Shown here: positions 23,790 to 32,500 of the stretch, piece after piece
Layout: every line of letters begins with the position of its first letter
Position numbering within the stretch: the first letter of the stretch is position 1
From: Mycolicibacterium frederiksbergense
Lineage (GTDB): Bacteria > Actinomycetota > Actinomycetes > Mycobacteriales > Mycobacteriaceae
Assembly: GCF_029893345.1 (NCBI RefSeq)
Contig: NZ_JARXVE010000001.1
Coordinates: forward strand, 806,001-870,000
Reading direction: 5' to 3'
DNA: 64,000 nucleotides
Notes under the pieces: model-generated
The model's input: the letters and a program-made list of their open reading frames with translations, nothing else
Told to the model about the DNA's origin: nothing
The model's database searches: none
Made by a program: the position numbers and the translations under genes

Positions 23790-26065
23790 CGCGTGAGCTC
23801 CAGTTCGACGTGGGTGCGGTCGCCTTCGGGGCGGTGTTCGGACTCTTTCCGCTCGATCGCGACCATCGACACGACCTTGGTGTGGTACCGGGCGGTGATT
23901 GCCTCGTCGGTGTAGGCGTTGCGCATCGGGGCAGGCGTCGCCCCCTTGGCGTGCCGACCGGCATTGATGCCAATCAGCCGGTACATTTCCGGCGTGATCA
24001 GCGGTGCGACACTGAGCAATTCGAGATTCGACAGCGGTGTGAGGTCACGCCGGTGGATGATCGTGGTGCCCTTGGCCTGCAGTCCGACCGAAATCCCTGA
24101 TCCGGACAGCTGAGCCGCGGACTTCCCGATCGCGCCCAGGTCGATGCTGTCGGTGATCCGGACCAGGCGCGGCACGCACTGCTCTTCCTCGAGTCCGGCC
24201 AGGATCTGTTCCAACGCGTCATAGATGGTCATACCCGACAACGTGCGAAACAGCTTGGTGCCGAACGCCGGTGAGACGCCGATGACAACCTCCCGGGGGT
24301 CGTCGCCGACCCGAGCAGGGCCGGCCGGAACGAGGCGGTCCGGCTGGGCGAAGGTCGCCTGCTCCTTCACCAGGTCGGCCACCGACCGGGCCTGCCGCAC
24401 GGCGTCGATCTGGGCTTGACGCTCTGCCGACGGCCGGTAGCCCGTGCCGGGCCCGCGGTAGTCGTTCGGATCCTGCAACGCCGACAGGACATTCATCTCC
24501 TCGTCGAAGATTGCGGCGGTCTGCAGGTAGTCGCCGCTGACCCTGGCCTTGGCCATGCCCAGCACCCGGTCGGCGAGGTCGGTGAACCCGGTCTCGGCGA
24601 GCGCCGTGACGACGTCGAGCACCGTGAGCCCCGACTGGTCGATCATCCTGGCGGCGCTGAGCACCTTCACCCCGTCGGTCTCCGGCAGGTCCTTCGAACC
24701 TTCCGCTCCGACAACGGCTTCCACATGGTCGTCGTCAAAGTCGGCGAGGCCGAGGTACTCGAACACAGCACGAGTGGCTTCGGCGGCCAGCCGACGCATG
24801 GACTCCAACGTCGTCGGGTCGACCGGCCGCAATCCCCCGTCGACACCCCAGTCCCGCTGCAGCACCAGATAGTCGTCAAGGTCGTTAGCATTGAAGTTGG
24901 AAGGCCCAAACATGTTGTCGTAGGCCGGGACCGAACCGAATCCGGAGAAAATGAAGTCCGACCCGGACAGCAGCACCGGCAGCGTACGACTGGTCCGGCG
25001 CATCGTCGACTCGGAGACCAGGCTGTCGTTCCCGCTGCAGGACTCCAGTCCGCGGAGCATGACCATCAGGTTTTCGGCGATAAGTTCCCGGACACCGCCC
25101 GGAACCGAGGCCGTGATCGCGGCGCCGTCGATGCCTCCGTTCTGCACACCCTGAGCGCCGATGCCCTTGGCCAGAGCGACACACCGAGACTCCAAGTAAT
25201 TCATGGACTTTCGCTCGGCCTGACCCATGAGCACCTCGGAGCCTGCCCCGCTGGACAGTCGCATCTTGATCCCGCGCGAGGCGTAGGACGAGGTCAGGAA
25301 CGCCTTGGACCACGGGGTGTCATCACCATCGGTGAAAACCTGTTCGGTGCCGTAGACCGACACGGTCTCGGCATAGGAGACCAATCCGCGAACGCCCATC
25401 TCGAGTTCGCGGGCCTCCTCGACGGAACACTGGGTCAGGGCGCCGGGCGCGGGCACCTGGGAACCGATCAACAGTCCCACAGCGACGGCGGGAGCGTCGT
25501 CAAGAACCGGAACAGTCGCCTCCAGCTCGCGGAAGCCATAGACCACGGCGGTGGCCGCGTCGGCGGCGATCAACAACGGGTCGTCGAGACGATTGGTGAC
25601 GTGGGCCTGATTGGCCGGAGTCCGACGCGCGCGCATCTTCATCATCGCCATCTGGATTTCCACCGGCTGCAACATCGCGACGACGCGGGCCATCTTGGCC
25701 GGCGTCAGTCCCGCACAGACTCGCAGCACCTGCTCGCGCGGCACGCTCGAGTCCACGATCATCCGAGCCAGGTCCGTTTCGTCCATCGCCATCGACCGTG
25801 GCGCCTCGGTGTGATCGATGGCGTACCGAACGATGAACTCATCGATCGTGTCGAAGTTGTCGACTGGGGTCGAGTCCATTTCCAGCACGGTGCCGTCGTC
25901 TGCCACGACCCACGACGGCACCGGGTCGTAGGGCGAAAGGTGCGAGATCATCCCCAGCTCCGGGTCCGCCTCGGCGAACCCGTCGAGGTTGACCCGCTGC
26001 TCATCCAACAGCCGAATGCGTCCCAGCCGGTGGTCCTGCTCGATCTCGGTGCCGTTCACCTGCAT
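23786..26065 (-). CDS. Diol dehydratase, large and medium subunits fused
   Basis: A 759-residue adenosylcobalamin-dependent dehydratase. Residues 1 to about 555 are the large (alpha) subunit TIM barrel and about 590-725 the medium (beta) subunit (P-A-F-G-T-K-L-F-R-T-L near 600; I-N-A-G-R-H-A-K-G near 702). In ordinary PduCDE/DhaB enzymes these are separate polypeptides. By alignment from memory with the Klebsiella enzyme, catalytic His143, Glu170, Gln296 and Asp335 are present as His155, Glu182, Gln308 and Asp347, but substrate-pocket Ser301 and Gln336 become Asp313 and Ser348. The beta N-terminal extension used for microcompartment loading is absent. The ATG at 26065 begins the homologous region; the frame is open 111 bases further. 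Confidence 0.88.
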   Translation of the reverse strand: MQVNGTEIEQDHRLGRIRLLDEQRVNLDGFAEADPELGMISHLSPYDPVPSWVVADDGTVLEMDSTPVDNFDTIDEFIVRYAIDHTEAPRSMAMDETDLARMIVDSSVPREQVLRVCAGLTPAKMARVVAMLQPVEIQMAMMKMRARRTPANQAHVTNRLDDPLLIAADAATAVVYGFRELEATVPVLDDAPAVAVGLLIGSQVPAPGALTQCSVEEARELEMGVRGLVSYAETVSVYGTEQVFTDGDDTPWSKAFLTSSYASRGIKMRLSSGAGSEVLMGQAERKSMNYLESRCVALAKGIGAQGVQNGGIDGAAITASVPGGVRELIAENLMVMLRGLESCSGNDSLVSESTMRRTSRTLPVLLSGSDFIFSGFGSVPAYDNMFGPSNFNANDLDDYLVLQRDWGVDGGLRPVDPTTLESMRRLAAEATRAVFEYLGLADFDDDHVEAVVGAEGSKDLPETDGVKVLSAARMIDQSGLTVLDVVTALAETGFTDLADRVLGMAKARVSGDYLQTAAIFDEEMNVLSALQDPNDYRGPGTGYRPSAERQAQIDAVRQARSVADLVKEQATFAQPDRLVPAGPARVGDDPREVVIGVSPAFGTKLFRTLSGMTIYDALEQILAGLEEEQCVPRLVRITDSIDLGAIGKSAAQLSGSGISVGLQAKGTTIIHRRDLTPLSNLELLSVAPLITPEMYRLIGINAGRHAKGATPAPMRNAYTDEAITARYHTKVVSMVAIERKESEHRPEGDRTHVELELTR

Positions 26066-26146
26066 GGTGCTCGTCGTACCTCTCTGTTGCGTGACGGGCC
26101 CAGCATTGACTGAACGGCGCGGGCGGAACAACGGCGAGCTCAGACC

Positions 26147-26161
26147 TTCCAACAACTTGTT
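26147..26161. promoter_or_regulatory. Operator-like motif, copy 1 (diol dehydratase side)
   Basis: TTCCAACAACTTGTT contains the palindrome AACAA-C-TTGTT. An inverted copy with 13 of 15 bases the same lies 43 bases away on the permease side. It is placed about 80 bases before the dehydratase start. Confidence 0.42.
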
Positions 26162-26204
26162 TGACGCGGGCACCACAGCCGCCGGCCGTTGTGACCTGGC
26201 CTAC

Positions 26205-26219
26205 AACAACGTGTTGGAA
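26205..26219. promoter_or_regulatory. Operator-like motif, copy 2 (permease side)
   Basis: AACAACGTGTTGGAA is the reverse complement of TTCCAACACGTTGTT, differing from copy 1 at two central bases. The mirrored arrangement around a divergent promoter suggests one regulator acting on both operons; the PucR protein encoded after the permease is the nearest candidate. Confidence 0.42.
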
Positions 26220-26325
26220 AGAGCCGTCCCCACTTTGTCCGACGCACCTCCGTCTCGCAGACTTCATCCCCGGAACTCGACGGAGCCGGCAATCTGCGGC
26301 TCCTGTGGCAGAGGAGGATCAGCCC

Positions 26326-27756
26326 ATGTCCCAGGTTGTCGACGCGGACAACGCAGGAAGTCGCGACACGTCACCGGACGGCCGCCCCGGCAAATTGCGC
26401 GGGAACCTCGGCGTCCCCGCCATCGTGCTGATGGTGGTGGCCGCCGCGGCGCCACTGTCGACCATCGGCGGCAACGTGCCGATCGCGATGGTGCTCGGCA
26501 AGACGACGGGCATTCCCGTCGCATTCCTCGTGGCCGGAGCGATCTTCCTGCTGTTTGCCGCCAGCTTCGTCGCGATGTCGAAGTACGTCAGCAAGCCCGG
26601 GGCCTTCTACGCCTACATCCAGATGGCACTTGGCCGCGCGGCCGGGGCTGGGGCCGCCGTGCTCGCGCTGCCCGCCTACATGGCGACTCTGCTCGGCGTA
26701 TCGGCCTATGACGGGGTCATCCTCAACGGTCTCATCACCAGATTCGGTGGGCCGGACATCCCGTGGTGGTTGCTGACCGCGCTGGTACTCGCGGTCGTCG
26801 CGTGGCTGGGTTACCGCGACATCGATCTCAGTGCGAAGATCCTCGGTATCTTCCTGGTCTCGGAGGTCGCCATTCTGGTCGTCCTCGACCTGGTCATCAT
26901 TGTGCGCGGCGGCGAGCAGGGGATCACCGGCGACTCCTTCACCCCCCAGGGCCTCGCGGGTGGAGTCGGTATTGCTCTGTTGTACGCCCTGTGGGGCTTC
27001 GTCGGTGTCGAGGCGACCGCGGTCTTCCGCGACGAGGCCAAGGACCCGGACCGGACGGTCCCGCGGGCGACCTACTGGGCAGTCGGAATCGTGGCGAGCT
27101 TCTACGCCTTCTCCAGCTGGGCCCTGATCGAGGGCCAAGGTGGCCCCAACGCCATCGCGGTGGCCGAGGCCGACCCCGACAACTTCATGGTGAACACCGC
27201 GCAGAAGTACCTCGGCATGCTGGGGCGCGACCTCACCACCGGCTTCTGGTTCATCAGCGTCTTCGCCTGCGCCCTGGCCTTCCACAACATCGCCTCCAGA
27301 TACGCCTTCGCACTGGGACAGAGCGGCGTTTTCTCGAAGCGTCTGGGTGAGGTGCACGGCCGCCACGGCGCCCCATCGAACGCGTCGCTCGTCATCAGCG
27401 TGGCCTCGTTCGTCATCATGGGCATCTTTGCTGCGCTCAAGCTGGACCCGGTGATGCAGATCTTCGGGCCGCTCGGTGGCCTGGGCATCTTCGCGCTGGC
27501 GATCCTGTGGTTGCTGACGACGATATCCGTGGTGATTTTCTTCAGCCGCCGCGGCGACTCGACACGCAACGTGGTGTTGGGCTCGTTTGCCACGCTGGTC
27601 CTCGCCGGGGCGCTGGTGCTGGTTGTGTCGAATCTGACCCTGATCGTCGGTGGCGACTCCACCCTCGCAGCGATCTTCGGAGTGATGCCGCTGGTGTTCT
27701 TCGGAGCAGGCATGCTGCTCAGCCGGCGGTCGAACGCGGACCTTTCCTCGGTGTAA
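26326..27756 (+). CDS. APC family amino acid/amine permease
   Basis: A 476-residue permease with about twelve hydrophobic segments. It has the APC start helix (A-I-V-L-M-V-V-A-A-A-A-P-L), G-A-F-Y-A-Y near residue 90 and the conserved G-F-V-G-V-E-A-T-A-V-F-R-D-E-A-K-D-P-D-R block near 225-245, which is typical of the amino acid/ethanolamine permeases. AGAGGAGG precedes the ATG. It diverges from the diol dehydratase operon and ends in a strong hairpin. Whether it carries an amino acid or an amino alcohol related to the dehydratase substrate is not decided. Confidence 0.87.
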   Translation: MSQVVDADNAGSRDTSPDGRPGKLRGNLGVPAIVLMVVAAAAPLSTIGGNVPIAMVLGKTTGIPVAFLVAGAIFLLFAASFVAMSKYVSKPGAFYAYIQMALGRAAGAGAAVLALPAYMATLLGVSAYDGVILNGLITRFGGPDIPWWLLTALVLAVVAWLGYRDIDLSAKILGIFLVSEVAILVVLDLVIIVRGGEQGITGDSFTPQGLAGGVGIALLYALWGFVGVEATAVFRDEAKDPDRTVPRATYWAVGIVASFYAFSSWALIEGQGGPNAIAVAEADPDNFMVNTAQKYLGMLGRDLTTGFWFISVFACALAFHNIASRYAFALGQSGVFSKRLGEVHGRHGAPSNASLVISVASFVIMGIFAALKLDPVMQIFGPLGGLGIFALAILWLLTTISVVIFFSRRGDSTRNVVLGSFATLVLAGALVLVVSNLTLIVGGDSTLAAIFGVMPLVFFGAGMLLSRRSNADLSSV

Positions 27757-27761
27757 CCGAT

Positions 27762-27804
27762 GAGGGCAGGCCCGGCGGTCCAGAAGATCGCCGGGCCTGC
27801 CCTC
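27762..27804 (+). terminator. Strong hairpin terminator after APC permease
   Basis: A perfect 16-base-pair GC-rich stem (27762-27777 with 27789-27804) with an 11-base loop, beginning 6 bases after the permease stop. There is no long T-run, only TCGTGT. It separates the permease from the PucR gene. Confidence 0.8.
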
Positions 27805-27901
27805 TCGTGTACGAGATCGTCCTCGGGGCGCTGGTACCGTCGGAGGGCCGCGGCAGCACCGAACAAGCGAGCCGAAACGGCAGATCAGGAGAAGGCGCGA
27901 T

Positions 27902-28981
27902 ATGTCTGGGGATTCGCCGCTGAGCGTGGCGGCTGCCTTGACCGTAGCGCCATTGGACCGAGGCTCGGTGATCGCCGGGCATCGCGGTTTGACCCGTCAA
28001 GTTTCCTGGATAGACATCATCCACGCACCCGCCGAGTCCTTCATCCGTACCGGCGACCTCGTGCTCTGTACCGGTGCCGATATCCGGCAGCCGGGCAACC
28101 GGGAGTTCCTCACTTACCTCGTGTCCTCCCCCGCGGCGGGGCTGGTATTGAGTCCTCCCCCCGAAGTCGGTGTCCGCGACCTCCTGAACTCGCTAGTTCC
28201 GCTGGCCGATCGTCATGAGTTCCCGGTGGTACTCCTGCCCTGGGAAATCGCCTTCGCCGATGTCCAGAAGAACCTGCTGCCGCTGCTCAACCCGTCCATT
28301 CCCGGCGCGCAGGTACAGATGGCCATCGGCCGCCGTCAACGCGACGACGCCGGCTGGAACGACCTCGCCAACGCCTTTGCCGAGGCCCTCGATGAGTTGG
28401 CACTCGCAGCAGATCTCACCGTGAGATCGTCGGTCACCGATGACCTCCTCATGAGTCACTTTGCGTCGGCACCGTCGGCGTCGACGGTCTCGGTGTTGGT
28501 GGCGTCGGCCCAACGGCTCAGCGCCCTGCCCGAGGACCTCGTCAGCTGGGCACTGCTTCCTCCCGTGCACGGCCAGGCCGTCACCGTCGCAGCCTCGGTG
28601 CCGCCGAGCTTGCCCGAGCGACCCGCCGGTTCGCGACAATTCGCCGAGGTGCTACGGCAACATCCGCAGTGCATGGCGACGATCCTCGAAACCCTGCAGC
28701 CGCTGGTCGACTACGACCGAACGCGCCGTGGGCAACTCGTCCATACCCTGGAGATCCTCCTCAACGAGGCCACCAACATCAGCGCCGCCGCGAGAGCGCT
28801 GTACCTCAATCGGCACTCGTTGATCTACCGAATCAAGCTGATCGAGGAGCTCACCGGGCTCTCCCTCAAGGATCCCGCGGACCGCTTCCAGCTGGAGGTG
28901 AGCGTTCGCGTCCACCAGATCAACGAGGCACGTATCGACGGTGATCGTTCTAGCTCCGTCACTACTGCCTGCTTCCCCTAG
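27902..28981 (+). CDS. PucR/CdaR-type transcriptional regulator
   Basis: A 359-residue regulator with an N-terminal PucR domain (about 7-125; G-D-L-V-L-C-T-G-A-D near 52) and a C-terminal helix-turn-helix (about 285-320; Y-L-N-R-H-S-L-I-Y-R-I-K-L-I-E-E). The central GGDEF-like domain is reduced. CAGGAGAAGG precedes the ATG. Position after the permease and near the dehydratase operon makes it the likely local regulator of diol metabolism. Confidence 0.86.
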   Translation: MSGDSPLSVAAALTVAPLDRGSVIAGHRGLTRQVSWIDIIHAPAESFIRTGDLVLCTGADIRQPGNREFLTYLVSSPAAGLVLSPPPEVGVRDLLNSLVPLADRHEFPVVLLPWEIAFADVQKNLLPLLNPSIPGAQVQMAIGRRQRDDAGWNDLANAFAEALDELALAADLTVRSSVTDDLLMSHFASAPSASTVSVLVASAQRLSALPEDLVSWALLPPVHGQAVTVAASVPPSLPERPAGSRQFAEVLRQHPQCMATILETLQPLVDYDRTRRGQLVHTLEILLNEATNISAAARALYLNRHSLIYRIKLIEELTGLSLKDPADRFQLEVSVRVHQINEARIDGDRSSSVTTACFP

Positions 28982-29014
28982 GTCTGCCCCACAGCCTCGA
29001 CAGACCGTGCGCCG

Positions 29015-30478
29015 TTATGACGCCAGCTGCCCCAGGGTGACCTGCAGGGTGCGAGACGCCCCCGACGGGTCGTCGTAGGTCAGCGTGACGTTGTCCCCCG
29101 GCGCCTTCGAACGCACGGCCGCGACCAGAGCGTCCGGACCGTCGATCACCTGGTCGTCGAGCTTGCTGATCACCGCACCCTCGGGCAGGCCGGCGGCTGC
29201 TGCCGGGCCGCCGGCGACGACTCCCGCGACCGCCGCTCCGTGCGTGTTCTTACCGGAGAGCTGAACACCGAGCGAGGCGTGCTGGACGGTCCCGGTCGAG
29301 ACCAGTTCGTCGGCGATCCGTTTGGCCTGATCCACCGGGATGGCGAAGCCCAGGCCGATCGACCCGCTCTGCCCGCCGCCCTGGCCACCGCCCAGCGATG
29401 CGATCGCCGAGTTCACTCCGATCAGGTCACCGTTCATGTCGACCAGCGCACCGCCCGAGTTACCCGGATTGATCGCGGCGTCCGTCTGAATGGCGCTCAT
29501 CATCGAATTCTGGCCGGTCTGCTCGTCGCCGGTCGCTACCGGGCGAGCCAGCGCACTGATGATCCCGGTGGTCACCGTTCCCTGAAGGCCCAACGGTGAG
29601 CCGATCGCGACGACGTTCTGCCCCACCTTCAGATCCTTCGACGAACCAATCGAGATCGGGGTAAGCCCGGACACGTTCTGCGCCTTCACCACGGCGATGT
29701 CATCGGCGGGGTCGGTGCCGACGACGGTGAACGGCGCAGTAGTTCCATCGGACATGGTCACGGTCGCCTTCATGCCTCCGCTGGTCCGACCGGAACGACT
29801 GGTCGACGGTCCGCCAGCGGAATCCCCGTCGTCGCCCGGGAACTGCCCACCGGGGAACATGCCGCGCGGCACTCCGGGGAACCGGCCATCGGGTGAAGCC
29901 TCGGCGGCCAACGGCCCCCGGTTGCCGGCACCTTGGGCGGCGGCGGCCACGACATGGTTGTTGGTGAGGATCAGGCCGTCGGAGCTGAGGACGATGCCGG
30001 ACCCTTCCTCACTTCCTTGCCCGGTTTCGATCTGCAATTTCACCACGCTGGGCAACACCTTTGCCGACACCTCTTCGACCGATCCGGCCGGCATTGCGCC
30101 CTTCGGCTGGCCCGGAGCGGACCCCGTTGTCGGCGAGGGCTTTCCGACGTGTTCCGCCGCTGCCTGCGTCTGAGCGGCCAGTGCGGATTGTCCGGAATGG
30201 TCTACCAGCGCAACCGCCGCCACGGCACCCGTGGTCATGGCCACCGCGGCCGTGCCGGCGACCAGCAGGCTGACCCGGGACTTCTTCCGGGGTTGTGGAA
30301 CTTCCTGCACCCGTGGTGACTCGAACCGCTGGGTCGCCTCGGGATGCAGCCCGTAGGGCGGGTACGGCTGCTGATACCCGGCCCGACTCCACGGGCTTGG
30401 ATTCTGTTGATCTGTCGCCTGTTTCGCCCACCACTCACGGTTGCTACCCTGCGACGATTCTCCCGACCAGCGATTCAT
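29015..30478 (-). CDS. pepD: HtrA-family serine protease PepD
   Basis: A 487-residue membrane-anchored protease. It has a cytoplasmic Pro/Gln-rich tail (1-65), one transmembrane helix (about 69-91), then a trypsin-like domain with triad His175 (T-N-N-H-V-V), Asp260 (P-A-D-D-I-A-V-V-K) and Ser341 (N-P-G-N-S-G-G-A-L), and a C-terminal PDZ domain (about 390-480). It acts outside the membrane in envelope protein quality control; the tuberculosis homologue Rv0983 belongs to the MprAB/SigE stress network. A Gly/Pro/Asp-rich insert (about 185-235) separates the His and Asp regions. GGGGAAGAAGAG precedes the ATG. mprAB are not adjacent here. Confidence 0.92.
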   Translation of the reverse strand: MNRWSGESSQGSNREWWAKQATDQQNPSPWSRAGYQQPYPPYGLHPEATQRFESPRVQEVPQPRKKSRVSLLVAGTAAVAMTTGAVAAVALVDHSGQSALAAQTQAAAEHVGKPSPTTGSAPGQPKGAMPAGSVEEVSAKVLPSVVKLQIETGQGSEEGSGIVLSSDGLILTNNHVVAAAAQGAGNRGPLAAEASPDGRFPGVPRGMFPGGQFPGDDGDSAGGPSTSRSGRTSGGMKATVTMSDGTTAPFTVVGTDPADDIAVVKAQNVSGLTPISIGSSKDLKVGQNVVAIGSPLGLQGTVTTGIISALARPVATGDEQTGQNSMMSAIQTDAAINPGNSGGALVDMNGDLIGVNSAIASLGGGQGGGQSGSIGLGFAIPVDQAKRIADELVSTGTVQHASLGVQLSGKNTHGAAVAGVVAGGPAAAAGLPEGAVISKLDDQVIDGPDALVAAVRSKAPGDNVTLTYDDPSGASRTLQVTLGQLAS

Positions 30479-30553
30479 AGAAAACTCTTCTTCCCCTGTG
30501 ACACCGACATATATGCGCCGTGCCGGCGCCTTCCTAGATGATGGAGACAAGGA

Positions 30554-30569
30554 CTGAGGGTTTGCTGAG
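30554..30569 (-). promoter_or_regulatory. MprA-like direct repeat upstream of pepD
   Basis: Read on the gene strand, CTCAGCAAACCCTCAG holds two CTCAG units with an 11-base period, 76-91 bases before the PepD start. MprA recognises two loosely conserved direct repeats of this kind, and pepD is a known direct MprA target in M. tuberculosis. Confidence 0.45.
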
Positions 30570-30704
30570 AGTGAGTTCGGCGCTGCCCAAGACTTTTCGA
30601 GGGGATTATCTAGCCGCGCAGCGACGAAACACACCAGCCAGCCAGTGCCTGGTGGATGCGGCGTGACTGAAACCGCCTGTCGCTGCGCACTTTTCCTGCC
30701 CCGA

Positions 30705-31376
30705 TCACCGGGTCGCCTGCCCGACGATGAGCGGACGGACGATCGCCGGCATCCCGCGCCACACCTGATCGTCGGCCTCGACGGTGAAGCCGCACGCACG
30801 CAACAGCTCCAAGGTATGGCGGTTGCACACACATCCGCCAGCGAAGCCGCGCCACGGTCGGAGCAGCCTGTCCTGGGTCGCCGCGAGGAACCGCGAGCTC
30901 GCCCGGACGTGTTCGATGAACAGCAACCGCCCATCTGGACGCAGTATGCGTGCGACCTCACGCAGTGCCCTTTCCGGGTCGGCAACGGTGCACAGGACGA
31001 GCGTCGAAACGACGGTGTCCACCGACTCATCGGCCAATGGGAGGCACTCTGCGGGTGCATTCAAGATCCTCGCGGCGGGTGCATGCCGCTCCAGGCGCCG
31101 CGCCAGTTTGCGGCGCATTCCGGGTTCAGGCTCAGTGAGCACGAGTTCGTCGAGCGCGTCGGGATAGTGCGCGACGTTCAGCCCGGTCCCGGCGCCGATT
31201 TCGACGACACGGCCATGCGCTTCAGCCAACAAGGTTCGCCGTCGGCGTCGCATGCCTGTCAGCTCACCCAGCCAGACAAACGGGTCGTAGAGCAGGGCCA
31301 TGATCCGCAACCACGCCGCATTCTGCGATTTGACCTGCAGGTCGGTACTCGATTTGTTGTAGACAAAACTGGTCAT
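30705..31376 (-). CDS. Class I SAM-dependent methyltransferase
   Basis: A 223-residue methyltransferase with SAM motif I V-V-E-I-G-A-G-T-G-L-N (about residues 57-67), the acidic strand-2 end L-T-E-P-E, and motif R-I-L-R-P-D-G-R-L-L-F-I-E-H-V in the later half, resembling UbiE/phospholipid-type methyltransferases. No close neighbour tells its substrate. Met26 (L-L-Y-D-P-F) is a credible alternative start since the first 25 residues are not conserved in the family. Confidence 0.82.
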   Translation of the reverse strand: MTSFVYNKSSTDLQVKSQNAAWLRIMALLYDPFVWLGELTGMRRRRRTLLAEAHGRVVEIGAGTGLNVAHYPDALDELVLTEPEPGMRRKLARRLERHAPAARILNAPAECLPLADESVDTVVSTLVLCTVADPERALREVARILRPDGRLLFIEHVRASSRFLAATQDRLLRPWRGFAGGCVCNRHTLELLRACGFTVEADDQVWRGMPAIVRPLIVGQATR

Positions 31377-31456
31377 GCCGCGAACCTACGAGCGGACAGA
31401 TAGCGGGAGCATCGCTCAGCGCGGCCATCTTCCGCAGATGGCCGTTTTCGGCCAGC

Positions 31457-32500
31457 TCACAACAGTCCGAGGCGCGCGGCCTCAGCGACAGCGGCCGTCC
31501 GAGAAGTGCGACCGAGCTTGCAGCGTATGTTCGCGACGTGGCGGTGGACGGTGTGCGGGCTCAGCACCAGCTGCTCTGCGATCTCGCGATCGCCGAGGCC
31601 ACGCGCAACGCACGCGAGGATCTCGCGCTCGCGCGGTGATAGTAGGACCGGCCCAGGCTCGCCCGCCTCGTTTGGCGGCGGCTGCAACGGTGTCAGCGCT
31701 TGACGGCACGCGCGGACGACAGAATCGATGTCACCGTGCCACGGCAGGTGCGAGTTGCCTTGTAGCGGGACGAATGTCGCTCCGGGAATCGCGGCCGCGA
31801 CCTCACGCCCCAGCCGGTACGGCACGGCCCGGTCGTTGCGACGATGCACCACCGTCGCCGGTTGCCGGACGCGGGCAAGGTGAGCGCGAACATCGAGGCG
31901 ATAGACGGCACCCAACAAAGCGGCGGCGGTCTCCGCGGTCGCCGACTCACGTTGCAACCGTGCGAAGCGTTCGTGTTCCGCGGAATCGGCATCACCGAGA
32001 AAGATGTCACTGAGCAGGCGCGAGCCCAGTCCCCAGTGCGCGCGCACCGCCGCCAAGATCGAGTCCGCCACGCCCGGAGCCGTGAGCGCATCGCCATCGG
32101 GGTACGCCCCGTACAGCACCAGGCGCTCGACGCGCTCCGGGTACGCCGCGGCGAACGCGATGGCGGTGCAGCTGCCCGATGAGCCGCCGAGAAGCGACAC
32201 TCGATCGAGCTCGAGCTCGTCGAGAAGTGCGCGCAGTATTGCGACCTCGCCATCGAGGGTCAGATCGGCATCGCGCACAGTGCGGTCCGACATGCCCACC
32301 CCGAGCCGGTCGTAACGGACCAGTGTGTAATTCTCCGCGACCCCTTCCCAGAATCGACGGACGCCCGCGTTCTGCCAGTCCAGCTCGAGGTGACTCACCC
32401 ACCACGCCGGAGCCACCAGCGGCGGACCCTCCCCGCGCACCTCGTAGGCCAAACGCCGGGTGCTCAGAGGCAGGAAACGAATCTCGGACTTGCTGAGCAT
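31457..32500 (-). CDS. Alpha/beta hydrolase fused to a LuxR DNA-binding domain
   Basis: A 347-residue fusion. Residues about 15-270 are an alpha/beta hydrolase with nucleophile elbow G-G-S-S-G (Ser107), acid region after H-R-R-N-D-R near 220 and histidine in N-S-H-L-P near 250. Residues about 285-347 are a LuxR/GerE helix-turn-helix (L-S-P-R-E-R-E-I-L, then I-A-E-Q-L-V-L-S-P-H-T-V-H-R-H). The catalytic residues look complete, so the hydrolase part may still act or may serve as ligand sensor for an ester or lactone. Targets are unknown; no divergent operon is obvious. Confidence 0.87.
   Translation of the reverse strand: MLSKSEIRFLPLSTRRLAYEVRGEGPPLVAPAWWVSHLELDWQNAGVRRFWEGVAENYTLVRYDRLGVGMSDRTVRDADLTLDGEVAILRALLDELELDRVSLLGGSSGSCTAIAFAAAYPERVERLVLYGAYPDGDALTAPGVADSILAAVRAHWGLGSRLLSDIFLGDADSAEHERFARLQRESATAETAAALLGAVYRLDVRAHLARVRQPATVVHRRNDRAVPYRLGREVAAAIPGATFVPLQGNSHLPWHGDIDSVVRACRQALTPLQPPPNEAGEPGPVLLSPREREILACVARGLGDREIAEQLVLSPHTVHRHVANIRCKLGRTSRTAAVAEAARLGLL

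Noticed and set aside
24416..26113. A 565-codon open frame antisense to the diol dehydratase
   Set aside because: Same reasons: low-complexity composition, and the sense strand has conserved active-site residues.
26066..26325. Cobalamin riboswitch before the diol dehydratase operon
   Set aside because: No B12-box-like GCCACTG element is visible in the divergent intergenic region.
28981..29006. GGTCTG...CAGACC hairpin between the PucR and PepD genes
   Set aside because: Six-base stem with a 14-base loop is too weak to call a terminator.
30479..31060. N-terminal extension of PepD by up to 194 residues
   Set aside because: The extension is Arg/Ser-rich, overlaps the methyltransferase gene in another frame, and the ATG at 30478 has a strong ribosome-binding site.
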